The notes beneath the pieces were generated by a model. That model saw only the letters and a program-made list of their open reading frames with translations. It was not told the origin of the DNA and did not search any database. DNA of 64,000 nt. It comes from Micromonospora pallida (lineage in GTDB: Bacteria > Actinomycetota > Actinomycetes > Mycobacteriales > Micromonosporaceae). Of this stretch, positions 1 to 7,169 are shown piece by piece. Location: NCBI RefSeq assembly GCF_900090325.1, contig NZ_FMHW01000002.1, forward strand, positions 2,852,001-2,916,000. The letters are read 5' to 3'. Positions within the stretch are counted from its first letter, which is position 1. Each line of letters opens with the position of its first letter. A program made the translations under genes and the position numbers.

Positions 1-1
1 G

Positions 2-709
2 GTGCCACGGTTCGTCAACGTCTACGGGATCACCGAGACGACGGTGTACAACACCTTCCACGCCTTCACGCCCGAAGAGCTGCGCGAGCCGGTCACCCCG
101 GCCCCGATCGGACGGGCCTACCGGCACAGCCCGATCGTGGTGCTGGACGCGGACCTGCGTCCCCTGCCGCCGGGCGAACCGGGCGAACTCGTCGTCGGCG
201 GACGGCAGGTCTCCCCGGGCTACCTGCACAACCCGGCGCTGACCGCGGAACGGTTCCTGCGGATCGACGGCCTGCCAGGCCGCTGGTACCGGACCGGAGA
301 CCTCGGGTTCGCCACGGCCGACGGGGTGCTGCACTGTCTCGGGCGGGCCGACGACCAGGTCAAGGTGCGCGGTCTGCGGATCGAACTCGGCGAGATCGAC
401 GCCGCGTTGCGGCAGGTGCCGTGGGTTCGGGACGGCGCCGCCGTCGTCGTCCACTCGCCCCGGGGCGAACCGGTCATCGGCGCGTGCGTGGTGCCGACCG
501 AGGACGTCGGGGACGCGCCGAAGCTGGGCGAACTACGGGCCGCGTTGGCGCAGACGGTGCCCGACTACATGCTGCCCAACACGGTCACCGTGCTGGACCG
601 GCTGCCGCAGAACCCCAACGGCAAGGTCGACCGCCGGGCGCTCACCGAACTGGTACGGGCGGCCCGGTCGAACCGTCAGGGGGCACCCACCGCCGATGCC
701 ACCCGGTGA
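2..709 (+). CDS. NRPS adenylation domain, C-terminal part (5' truncated by window)
   Basis: This is the C-terminal 235 residues of an amino-acid adenylation enzyme, which activates an amino acid as its aminoacyl-AMP. Core motifs visible in order are A5 (NVYGITETT, residues 6-14), A7 (YRTGDLG), A8 (GRADDQVKVRGLRIELGEI) and A10 (NPNGKVDR), whose Lys is the catalytic lysine. The protein ends about 20 residues after A10 with no carrier or condensation domain. It is therefore either a stand-alone A enzyme or the last domain of a longer NRPS that starts outside the window. The open frame reaches the window edge, so the GTG at position 2 is not a real start. It is followed 68 bp later by the reductase and thioesterase genes on the same strand. 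Substrate cannot be read because A3-A4 are missing. Confidence 0.9.
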   Translation: MPRFVNVYGITETTVYNTFHAFTPEELREPVTPAPIGRAYRHSPIVVLDADLRPLPPGEPGELVVGGRQVSPGYLHNPALTAERFLRIDGLPGRWYRTGDLGFATADGVLHCLGRADDQVKVRGLRIELGEIDAALRQVPWVRDGAAVVVHSPRGEPVIGACVVPTEDVGDAPKLGELRAALAQTVPDYMLPNTVTVLDRLPQNPNGKVDRRALTELVRAARSNRQGAPTADATR

Positions 710-777
710 CACCCGCCGGGGCCACTGACGCCGCGACCAGCCACCGGCCGGCCGGCGGACCCGGAAGGAGTACGACG

Positions 778-1428
778 ATGTCAGACGGCCGGTACGCCGG
801 ACGCCGTTTCCTGTTCGTGCTGGGCGCCACCGCGGCCGGCGGAAGCAGCGAACTGCTCGCCCGGCACGCGGCGACCGCGCTGCCGCCCGGGGTGCCGCAG
901 GACTGGAAGCGGCTCACCGAGCTGCCCCTGGCCGCGTTCCACGACGCCGGCTACGCGGGTGAACCCACCGGTGCCACCCCCACCGGCAACGAGCGGATCC
1001 TGCTGGACGCCACGCTGGCGGCCACCGACCTGGTCGTCGTGTCGCCGCTCTACTGGTACAGCGTGTCGGCCAGCATGAAGCTCTACCTCGACTACTGGGG
1101 TGGCTGGCTGCGCCTGCCCGACGTCGCCTTCCGGCCGCGCATGCGGGGCAAGACGATGTGGGTGGTGACCGCGTTCGGGGGGCAGGATCCGACCAGTGCC
1201 GGTCCGCTCCTGGAGGCGCTGCGCCGCTCGGCGGACTACCTCGGCATGGGCTGGGGCGGTGCCGTCGTGGGACACGGCATCCGCCGGCTCGACGGCTGTC
1301 TGCTCGACCCGGTGGCGGTGGCCCGCGCCGAGGAGCTGTTCCGGCCGGACTTCGTCGACCAGGACGAATGGGAACCGGTCGCCGGGCGCACGGAGTCCGG
1401 TGTCGACACCGGAGGGCAGCGTCGATGA
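778..1428 (+). CDS. Flavodoxin-fold NAD(P)H-dependent oxidoreductase / FMN reductase-like protein
   Basis: This 216-aa protein looks like a flavodoxin-fold NAD(P)H:quinone/FMN reductase. It begins with a beta strand (RRFLFVLGATAAGGSSELLA) whose GATAAGGSS segment is in the position of the FMN-phosphate loop. The central segment VVVSPLYWYSVSASMKLYLD matches the family's P-x-Y-W/Y-S/N flavin-binding loop. WVVTAFGG and MGWGGAVVGHG follow as the later strands. The ATG is preceded by GGAAGGAG about 9 nt upstream. Its TGA overlaps the ATG of the thioesterase gene (ATGA), so the two are probably translationally coupled. Inferred role: supply of reduced flavin to the luciferase-like monooxygenase about 1.8 kb downstream, or direct reduction of an NRPS product. 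The substrate is unknown. Confidence 0.8.
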   Translation: MSDGRYAGRRFLFVLGATAAGGSSELLARHAATALPPGVPQDWKRLTELPLAAFHDAGYAGEPTGATPTGNERILLDATLAATDLVVVSPLYWYSVSASMKLYLDYWGGWLRLPDVAFRPRMRGKTMWVVTAFGGQDPTSAGPLLEALRRSADYLGMGWGGAVVGHGIRRLDGCLLDPVAVARAEELFRPDFVDQDEWEPVAGRTESGVDTGGQRR

Positions 1429-2216
1429 GCATCACCCGCGCGGTCACCGATGGCCCGGCCGCCTGGATCGTACGGCCCCGTTCTCGACCCCGTGCCCGGG
1501 TCACGCTGGTCTGCTTCCACTCGGCCAGCAGCGGCGCCGCGATGTACCGGCGGTGGCCCGACCGGCTGCCCGAGACCGTCGACGTCGCCCTGGTCCGGAT
1601 GCCCGGCCGGGAGAACCGGCTACGGCAGCCGTTCGTCGAGGACTTCGACGCCGCGGTGGCGGCCCTGTCGACCGCCCTCGGGGAGTGCGGGTCCGGCCCG
1701 TACGCGCTGTTGGGGCACAGCATGGGGGCCCACCTCGCCTTCGCGGTCGCCGGTGCGCGGGTCGCCGCCGGCCTGCCGCCGCCCCGGCACCTCTTCCTCT
1801 GCGGCACCCGGCCACCGCACCTGTTCCGCCCGGCGTTCACGGCGGCGTCCAGCGACGGCGAGCTGATCGCGGCGCTGACCATGATGGGCGGTACGGATCC
1901 CGCGCTGCTGGCGAATGAGGAGCTGCGCCGGATGGTCCTGCCCACCTTCCGGGCGGACCTTCGCGTCTGCGCCGGCGTGCGCCCGCCCCGACGGCCGCTG
2001 CCCTGCCCCCTGTCGGTGTTCGGCGGCGAGCAGGACGACATCCCGGGTACGGAGCTGGACCAGTGGCGTCGGTGGAGCAGCCGGTCGGTGACCACGAGCA
2101 TGTTTCCCGGCCGGCACTTCTTCCTCGTCGACGAGTCCGAGGACGCGGTGCTCGGCGAGGTCGGCCGGGTGCTCGCGGAACTCACCCCACCGGGGCCGGA
2201 CGTAACCCTCGGCTAA
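1425..2216 (+). CDS. Type II thioesterase (NRPS/PKS proofreading, alpha/beta hydrolase)
   Basis: This 263-aa protein is a TEII, which removes misprimed or stalled acyl groups from carrier-protein phosphopantetheine arms. The nucleophile elbow is GHSMGA with Ser99. The acid is in GGEQDD (Asp204 or 205), and the catalytic His is His231 in GRHFFL, the usual TEII G-x-H-F-x-L arrangement. The mid-section VRMPGRENRL is the conserved region after strand 4. The usual N-terminal P-x-A-G-G oxyanion segment is replaced by FHSASSG, a variant. Length is normal (about 250 aa). The start overlaps the preceding reductase stop. Its presence beside FAAL-ACP-C-A-PCP genes supports an active carrier-protein assembly line. 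Confidence 0.92.
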   Translation: MSITRAVTDGPAAWIVRPRSRPRARVTLVCFHSASSGAAMYRRWPDRLPETVDVALVRMPGRENRLRQPFVEDFDAAVAALSTALGECGSGPYALLGHSMGAHLAFAVAGARVAAGLPPPRHLFLCGTRPPHLFRPAFTAASSDGELIAALTMMGGTDPALLANEELRRMVLPTFRADLRVCAGVRPPRRPLPCPLSVFGGEQDDIPGTELDQWRRWSSRSVTTSMFPGRHFFLVDESEDAVLGEVGRVLAELTPPGPDVTLG

Positions 2217-2234
2217 CCGTGTTGTTGAAGGCTG

Positions 2235-2263
2235 GCCGGCACGGCACGCTCCGGCGTGCCGGC
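2235..2263. terminator. Hairpin between convergent genes
   Basis: A perfect 9-bp inverted repeat (GCCGGCACG / CGTGCCGGC; arms 2235-2243 and 2255-2263) sits in the 50-bp gap between the thioesterase gene and the opposing unknown gene. It lacks a T-run, as is common in actinomycete terminators, and could serve both directions. Confidence 0.5.
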
Positions 2264-2266
2264 GGG

Positions 2267-3064
2267 TCAGCCGGTGGCGACTCCGGCGGTCAGCGCCGTC
2301 CGCAGGTCGTCGAGGAGGTCGTCGCGGTCGAGCGCGGGGCTGTCCCGGCGCGGATACCGGTGCCGGCGGACCGTGGTGTCCGGACCGAACAACGCGACCA
2401 CGTCGGAGGACGGATCGGTGAGGAACACGTCGACGCGACACGGCAGGTGCTGCGCCGGGGCATCGAGCGCGGCGAGCAGGAACGAGTTCCAGCGCAGGTA
2501 CCGGTCCACCAGGTCGAGGCGGACCAGTTCGTGGGTCTCGGGGTCCAGGTCCGACGACCGCAGGAAACCCTCCACCCAGTCACCGAGCATCGCCTCGATC
2601 CGGCCGAGCACCACCTCGACCGGACCGGCCAGGTCGAGCCCGGCGGCCGACGTCCGGCCGTCGGCGACGCCGAACCGGTCCGCGACCTGCGCCAGGGTCT
2701 CCCGGATGTGCCCGTCGGTGACCGGCCGCGGATCCACGGCGGCGGCCAGCGTCACCGAGACTCCGCACCGGGTGAGCTGTCGGGCCACCGGCGCGAGCAT
2801 GGGACTCGCCGCGCACGAGGCCGCCAGCGCCACCCGCCCCGCGCCGGTCGCGGCGACCTCGGCGGCGACCAGGGCCGCCCGTCGGTCCAGGTCCGCCTCA
2901 CGGCCGTAGTCGACGCCGATGAGGTCGAGTTCCACCGTCGGCACCGGCAGGGACCCACCCAGGGCGCTCGAGATGCTCTGCGACGGGTCGGAGGCCGAGA
3001 ACTCGAGCAGGACCGCGAGGCCGTTCCCGTCGGAGCCTGCGCCTTTCGCCGAATCCGCTGCCAT
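2267..3064 (-). CDS. Unknown NRPS-cluster protein, possibly a degenerate alpha/beta-hydrolase fold
   Basis: The product is 265 aa and not assigned to a family. The start chosen is the ATG preceded by GGAGGG 4 nt upstream; an ATG 30 nt further upstream is less likely. The segment VALAASCAASPMLAPVARQL reads like a strand, elbow and helix in which a hydrolase nucleophile would be Cys or Ser. VTLAAAVDPRPV follows like the next strand. These resemble thioesterase-like proteins in NRPS clusters, but a catalytic Asp/His pair is not clear. The C-terminal part is rich in Asp and Leu (SSDLDPETHELVRLDLVDRYLRW) and looks helical. It is divergent from the LLM gene and convergent with the thioesterase gene, so it probably belongs to the cluster. 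Function unknown. Confidence 0.75.
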   Translation of the reverse strand: MAADSAKGAGSDGNGLAVLLEFSASDPSQSISSALGGSLPVPTVELDLIGVDYGREADLDRRAALVAAEVAATGAGRVALAASCAASPMLAPVARQLTRCGVSVTLAAAVDPRPVTDGHIRETLAQVADRFGVADGRTSAAGLDLAGPVEVVLGRIEAMLGDWVEGFLRSSDLDPETHELVRLDLVDRYLRWNSFLLAALDAPAQHLPCRVDVFLTDPSSDVVALFGPDTTVRRHRYPRRDSPALDRDDLLDDLRTALTAGVATG

Positions 3065-3227
3065 TGAGCCCTCCGTCGTCAGGTGCACGAACAATTACCC
3101 ATCGCCAGGAAATTGAGGAAACCCTATCGACCAGATTGCCGGTCGACAAGTGTCGAAACGCAATGTCCCACAGAGCCGGTCGACGTCGACCCGGCTGCCG
3201 GAGCCTATTGCCAAAAGGACGGCCGAC

Positions 3228-4295
3228 ATGGATTTCAGCCTTTTCTTTTTCGCCGACAGCCGGACCTCCGGCGACGACCGGTACCGCCTGCTGCTGGAGA
3301 GCGCCCGGTTCGCCGACGCCAACGGATTCACCGCGGTCTGGACCCCGGAGCGACACTTCCACTCGTTCGGCGGCCTGTATCCCAATGCCGCCGTCACCGG
3401 CGCCGCACTGGCGGCGATAACCGAGCGGATCGGCATCCGGGCGGGCAGCGTGGTGGCCCCGCTGCACCACCCGGCCCGGATCGCCGAGGAATGGTCCGTC
3501 GTCGACAACCTGTCCGGTGGCCGGGTCGGCGTGTCCTTCGCCTCCGGCTGGCACGCGGTGGACTTCGTGCTCCGGCCCGAAGGCTACGAGGACCGGAAGA
3601 AGGTCATGGTCGAGGCGGTCGAGACCGTCCGGAGACTGTGGCGGGGCGAGCCGGTCGCGTTCGTCGACGGCACGGGCGAGGAGCGTACCGTGCGGACCCA
3701 GCCGGCCCCGGTCCAGCCGGAGCTGCCGGTCTGGATCACCAGCGCCGGCTCGCCGGACACCTTCCGGCTCGCCGGGCGGCTCGGCGGCGGCGTGCTGACC
3801 CACCTCCTCGGCCAGGACGTCGAGGCGCTGGCACGCAACATCCGGGCGTACCGCGAGGAGTTGGCGGCGACACACGGCGAGCAGGCCCCTGGGCACGTCG
3901 CGCTGATGCTGCACACCCTGATCGGGGAGGACCGGGCCCGGGTGCGGGAACTCGTCCGGGAACCGTTCAGCGCCTACCTGCGCAGCTCCATCGACCTGGT
4001 GGTGGGCACGGCGGGGCTGCCGGTGGGCTTCGACCCGAGCCGACTACCGGAGCGGGACAGGGAGTTCCTGGTGGCCCGCTCCTTCGACCGCTACTTCTCC
4101 ACCAGCGGCCTCTTCGGCACGGTGGCGGACGGCGCCGAGATGGTCCACCGGCTGGCCGCGATCGGCATCGACGAGATCGCCTGTCTGATCGACTTCGGCG
4201 TGCCGCAGGAGGAGGTGCTGCGGTCGCTGCGCCACCTCGACCAGCTCCGTCGGCACCCGGCGGCGGGTGAGCGACCGGCCGGGGTGCCCGCGTAA
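3228..4295 (+). CDS. Luciferase-like flavin-dependent monooxygenase of natural-product type
   Basis: This 355-aa bacterial luciferase-like (TIM-barrel) monooxygenase uses reduced FMN and O2. It matches the subgroup found inside or beside NRPS/PKS genes (the 'natural product biosynthesis luciferase-like monooxygenase' family). Signatures seen: the N-terminal MDFSLFFFAD strand, WTPERHFHSFGGLYPN, LHHPARIAEEWSVVDNLSGG, VGVSFASGWH, and PVWITSAGSPDTFRLAG. Length fits the stand-alone form. The start is the ATG after AAGGA, about 9 nt upstream. The neighbouring flavodoxin-fold reductase could supply the reduced flavin. In characterised relatives the enzyme oxidises carrier-bound or free intermediates; here the target is unknown. 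A 163-bp divergent region separates it from the unknown minus-strand gene. Confidence 0.9.
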   Translation: MDFSLFFFADSRTSGDDRYRLLLESARFADANGFTAVWTPERHFHSFGGLYPNAAVTGAALAAITERIGIRAGSVVAPLHHPARIAEEWSVVDNLSGGRVGVSFASGWHAVDFVLRPEGYEDRKKVMVEAVETVRRLWRGEPVAFVDGTGEERTVRTQPAPVQPELPVWITSAGSPDTFRLAGRLGGGVLTHLLGQDVEALARNIRAYREELAATHGEQAPGHVALMLHTLIGEDRARVRELVREPFSAYLRSSIDLVVGTAGLPVGFDPSRLPERDREFLVARSFDRYFSTSGLFGTVADGAEMVHRLAAIGIDEIACLIDFGVPQEEVLRSLRHLDQLRRHPAAGERPAGVPA

Positions 4296-4382
4296 CTGCG
4301 ACGGAACCGGGGCTTCGTAGCGTCTGCCTGCCTGACGTGTTCGGTGCGCCGACCTGGCCGTGATCGATGATGGGAGTCTGCG

Positions 4383-4745
4383 ATGGCCGCGATGATCAGG
4401 GGTATCTGCCTGGACGCCACGGACGAGCAGAAGCTCGCGGAGTGGTGGTGCTCGGTCCTGGGCTACCGGCTCAAGCTCGGCACGGCCCACGAGATGAAGG
4501 GCAAGTGGCTCGGCTCGATCGAGGACCCGAAGGGCGAGGGCCCGCTGATCTGGTTCAACCGGGTGCCGGAGGTCAAGACGGTCAAGAACCGGATGCACGT
4601 CGACATCCTCGGCGACGTCGACGAGATCCTGGCCCTCGGCGCGACCGTGGTCAGCCCGATGACCGAGGAGAACCAGTGGGCCGTCCTGGCCGACCCCGAG
4701 GGCAACGAGTTCTGCGTCAGCACCGGCGAGGGTGTGCTGACCTGA
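4383..4745 (+). CDS. VOC-superfamily (glyoxalase/bleomycin-resistance fold) protein
   Basis: This small 120-aa protein has the paired beta-alpha-beta-beta-beta modules of the vicinal oxygen chelate fold. MIRGICLDATDEQKLAEWW is the first strand and helix. The second half carries RMHVDILGDVDEILALGATV and WAVLADPEGNEFCV, and D-P-E/D-G-N-E-F-C is the most typical VOC signature. Possible metal ligands are the His of RMHVD and the late Glu of NEFCV. It belongs to the Glyoxalase_6-like subgroup common in actinomycetes. The ATG is preceded by GGGAG. It sits between the monooxygenase and the phosphatase genes. It could be a small-molecule-binding or resistance protein, but no substrate is indicated. 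Confidence 0.85.
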   Translation: MAAMIRGICLDATDEQKLAEWWCSVLGYRLKLGTAHEMKGKWLGSIEDPKGEGPLIWFNRVPEVKTVKNRMHVDILGDVDEILALGATVVSPMTEENQWAVLADPEGNEFCVSTGEGVLT

Positions 4746-4826
4746 GGGTGTGCGCGCCGGCCGAGGCAGGAGGATCATGGCCCCAGCCGGCGGTCCGGCC
4801 GGCGTTCTGACCGGAAGGACAGTCTC

Positions 4827-5660
4827 TTGACGCACCCCGCCGTAACGCCGCAGCTCCTCGCCGCCGTGTCGGAGATCGTCCGGGACGTCGCCCACCGGGA
4901 GATCATGCCCCGGTTCGGCGCGCTGGCCGAGGGAGACGTCAGCGAGAAGGGGCCGGGCGACCTGGTGACCATCGCCGACCAGGCGGCCGAGGCGGCGTTG
5001 ACCGAGCGGCTCACCGACCTGCTGCCGGGCTCGGTGGTGGTCGGTGAGGAGGCGGTGGCCGGCGACGCGTCGCTGCTCGACGCGCTCGCCGGCGACGATC
5101 CGGTGTGGATCGTCGACCCGATCGACGGTACGCACAACTTCGTCCACGGCAGCCCGAACTTCGGCGTCCTCGTGGCCCTCGCCCGGGGCGGTGAGCTGCT
5201 GGCCTCCTGCACCTACCTGCCCGCGCTGGAGCAGTGGGCGACCGCCGCCCAGGGGGCGGGAGCGTACGTCGACGGCCGACGGGTCCACGTACCCCCTGCC
5301 CCCGCCGACCTGCGAGCGATCGAGGTGGTGACCTCCCAGAAGCGGTGGTGGGAGGACGAGTGGCGCGGCGGCCACGACGCGCTGCTCGCCCACGGCGTCG
5401 CGGTGGACTACATGAAGGCCGCCGGCCTGGAGTACGTGGAACTGACCACCGGGCAACGGGGTGCGCTGGTGGGCGTCTGGGACTCCCCCTGGGACCACGC
5501 GGCGGGGCTGCTGCTGTACGCCGAGGCGGGCGGCGTCACCGTCACCGCCGACGGCTCCGCGTTCCGGCTCGCCGGCGGCAACGCCCTGCCGTTCGTCTGC
5601 GCGCCGGACCGGGCCACCGCGCTGGCGGTCAGCGAGATCATCGCGGCGGCACGCGACTGA
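4827..5660 (+). CDS. Inositol monophosphatase-family phosphatase
   Basis: This 277-aa Mg2+-dependent, Li+-sensitive-type sugar or inositol phosphate phosphatase has the full metal site. It shows Asp51 in GDLVTIAD, GEE (Glu74), DPIDGT (Asp97, Asp100) and a C-terminal WDHAAG motif, all standard for IMPase, CysQ and histidinol-phosphatase relatives. It uses a TTG start, chosen because GGAAGGA lies 8 nt upstream and the family normally begins near here. Substrates in the family include myo-inositol-1-phosphate, 3'-phosphoadenosine-5'-phosphate and histidinol phosphate. In a biosynthetic cluster it might dephosphorylate a phosphorylated intermediate or protected product. The adjacent APH-like kinase makes a phosphorylation/dephosphorylation self-protection pair conceivable, but that is only inference. 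Confidence 0.9.
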   Translation: MTHPAVTPQLLAAVSEIVRDVAHREIMPRFGALAEGDVSEKGPGDLVTIADQAAEAALTERLTDLLPGSVVVGEEAVAGDASLLDALAGDDPVWIVDPIDGTHNFVHGSPNFGVLVALARGGELLASCTYLPALEQWATAAQGAGAYVDGRRVHVPPAPADLRAIEVVTSQKRWWEDEWRGGHDALLAHGVAVDYMKAAGLEYVELTTGQRGALVGVWDSPWDHAAGLLLYAEAGGVTVTADGSAFRLAGGNALPFVCAPDRATALAVSEIIAAARD

Positions 5661-5717
5661 GGCCGACCGCACGCTGGGCGGCGGTCCGGCCGCCGCGCAC
5701 CTCAGGAGAGGCCGCGC

Positions 5718-5750
5718 GGGAGCCGGTCGCCTGCCCGGCCACCGGCTCCC
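5718..5750. terminator. Hairpin between phosphatase and kinase genes
   Basis: A perfect 10-bp inverted repeat (GGGAGCCGGT / ACCGGCTCCC; arms 5718-5727 and 5741-5750, 13-nt loop) lies in the 99-bp gap between the two convergent genes. It is a probable bidirectional terminator. Confidence 0.55.
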
Positions 5751-5759
5751 CGAACGCCG

Positions 5760-6911
5760 CTACTTCTTCCAGGCCGTGTCGGCCCAGTCCGCGATGAGGG
5801 TGACCATGCCGGTCACCCGCCGGACCGCCGTCTCGACGGAGTTGTCCTTGCTGTAGTTCGACGTGCCGACGTCGTTCTTGACCACCCGACCGAGCACCGC
5901 CGGGCCGTACCAGCTGTACTTCGCCGCGCCGCACGCGGCGATGGCGCGGCGCACGTCGTCGGCCGACCCGGACCAGCCGCCGTCGCGCAGCCCTCGCAGG
6001 TAGCCCTCGGTGGCGCCCTCGGTGATCTCCGGCAGGAGGTCGGGGTCCATCAGCCCGTCGGTGAAGCTGTCCAGGATCAGGTTGGAGATGTCCTCCCCCA
6101 CCGCGCCGTCACCGGCGAAGGCCCAGTCCACCAGCACCGACCGGCCGTCCGCGTCGATCAGGTTGGCGGGCCAGACGTCCAGGTGGCAGAGCGTCCGTTC
6201 GGTCGCCTGCGCGACGGCGAGCATGTGGTCGCGTTCGGTCCACAGCCGCCGGAGCCCCTCCCGCACCGGCATCGGCCAGCTCGCGATGCCGGGGTTGTCC
6301 CAGTCGGTGTCGGTGATCTCGACGCAGCGCGGCGGCCCCTCGGTGAGGTACTGCCCGAGCCAGTTCCGGGAGAGCCAGGGCAGGTCCGGCACCCGCTCCA
6401 CCCACCGCGCCTGCCCCACGCCGAGTTCGTAGGCGAACCGGGCGAGGCGTTCCGGCGACCAACCGAACCCCTCGACGCCGGGCACGTGGGCCAACCAGGT
6501 CTCCACCATGCCGTCGGCGCGGATGTGGGTCTCCAGCAGTTCCGGCCCCGCGACGCCGGCCGCCCCGTACGCGGTGGCCGGTAGCCCCTCGGCGTACGCC
6601 AGGGACTCCCGCCGCCAGTGGTTCCAGTGACTCGGCACCTCGCTGGTGGGCCAGTAGCCGGTGAACCCCGCCGACGGCGGCTTGTAGATCTTGAGTACGG
6701 CCGAGGCGTCCGCCCCCCGGACCCGCCAGATCCCGAACGTGGCGTCGTTGCCCTTGTTGTGCCGCAGTTCCTCGACCTCGAGGATCGGACGGCCGAGCCG
6801 GCTCGGCAAGCGGTGGACGGCCAACACCTTTCCGTCGCCCAGGTCCAGGGTCTCTCCGGTTCCGATCTCCGTACCGGCGATTGTCCGGTTCTGTTCGGCC
6901 TGGTCTACCAT
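5760..6911 (-). CDS. Aminoglycoside-phosphotransferase-like kinase
   Basis: This 383-aa protein has the APH/choline-kinase fold. ATP-site lysine: AVLKIYK (Lys74). Catalytic loop: HLDVWPANLI (His243, Asp245, Asn250). Metal-binding Asp: VDWAFAG (Asp262, DFG-equivalent). Length is somewhat above the usual 270-340 aa, because of an N-terminal extension with WRVRGADASAVL and a C-terminal helical tail rich in Asn/Lys (DVGTSNYSKDN). Such enzymes phosphorylate small molecules, including antibiotics, so self-resistance or a tailoring role is plausible next to NRPS genes. No substrate is indicated. Upstream of its ATG lies an array of 17-18-bp direct repeats that may regulate it. Confidence 0.85.
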   Translation of the reverse strand: MVDQAEQNRTIAGTEIGTGETLDLGDGKVLAVHRLPSRLGRPILEVEELRHNKGNDATFGIWRVRGADASAVLKIYKPPSAGFTGYWPTSEVPSHWNHWRRESLAYAEGLPATAYGAAGVAGPELLETHIRADGMVETWLAHVPGVEGFGWSPERLARFAYELGVGQARWVERVPDLPWLSRNWLGQYLTEGPPRCVEITDTDWDNPGIASWPMPVREGLRRLWTERDHMLAVAQATERTLCHLDVWPANLIDADGRSVLVDWAFAGDGAVGEDISNLILDSFTDGLMDPDLLPEITEGATEGYLRGLRDGGWSGSADDVRRAIAACGAAKYSWYGPAVLGRVVKNDVGTSNYSKDNSVETAVRRVTGMVTLIADWADTAWKK

Positions 6912-6938
6912 TCCCTCACCTCAGCCTCGTCATTTCTC

Positions 6939-6995
6939 GGTCCACCACGCTTGTCGGTCCACCGCGTTTCTCCGGTCCACCGCGTTTCTCGGTCC
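6939..6995. repeat. 17-18-bp tandem direct repeats upstream of the kinase gene
   Basis: GGTCCACC recurs at 6939, 6956 and 6974, with a partial fourth copy (GGTCC) at 6991. Each is followed by a CGCGTTTCTC-like tail, giving a period of 17-18 bp. The array begins 28 bp upstream of the kinase ATG, in its probable promoter/leader. The whole gap 6912-7169 (258 bp) holds no convincing gene. Confidence 0.75.
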
Positions 6996-7169
6996 GCTGT
7001 TTCCCGCCCGCGCCCGCAAGGTGCGTGACAACATTTTCCGCATTCCCGCGAGTGGGCCGCTATTGGCGTCCCGAGCCGCATGCCGCGCTCGGCGATCCTA
7101 ACCGTCACCAGTGGACCGGCCGGTATGTCCGGCTGGCGTTTCGCCGACGACTCCCGTGGCGAACACCGC

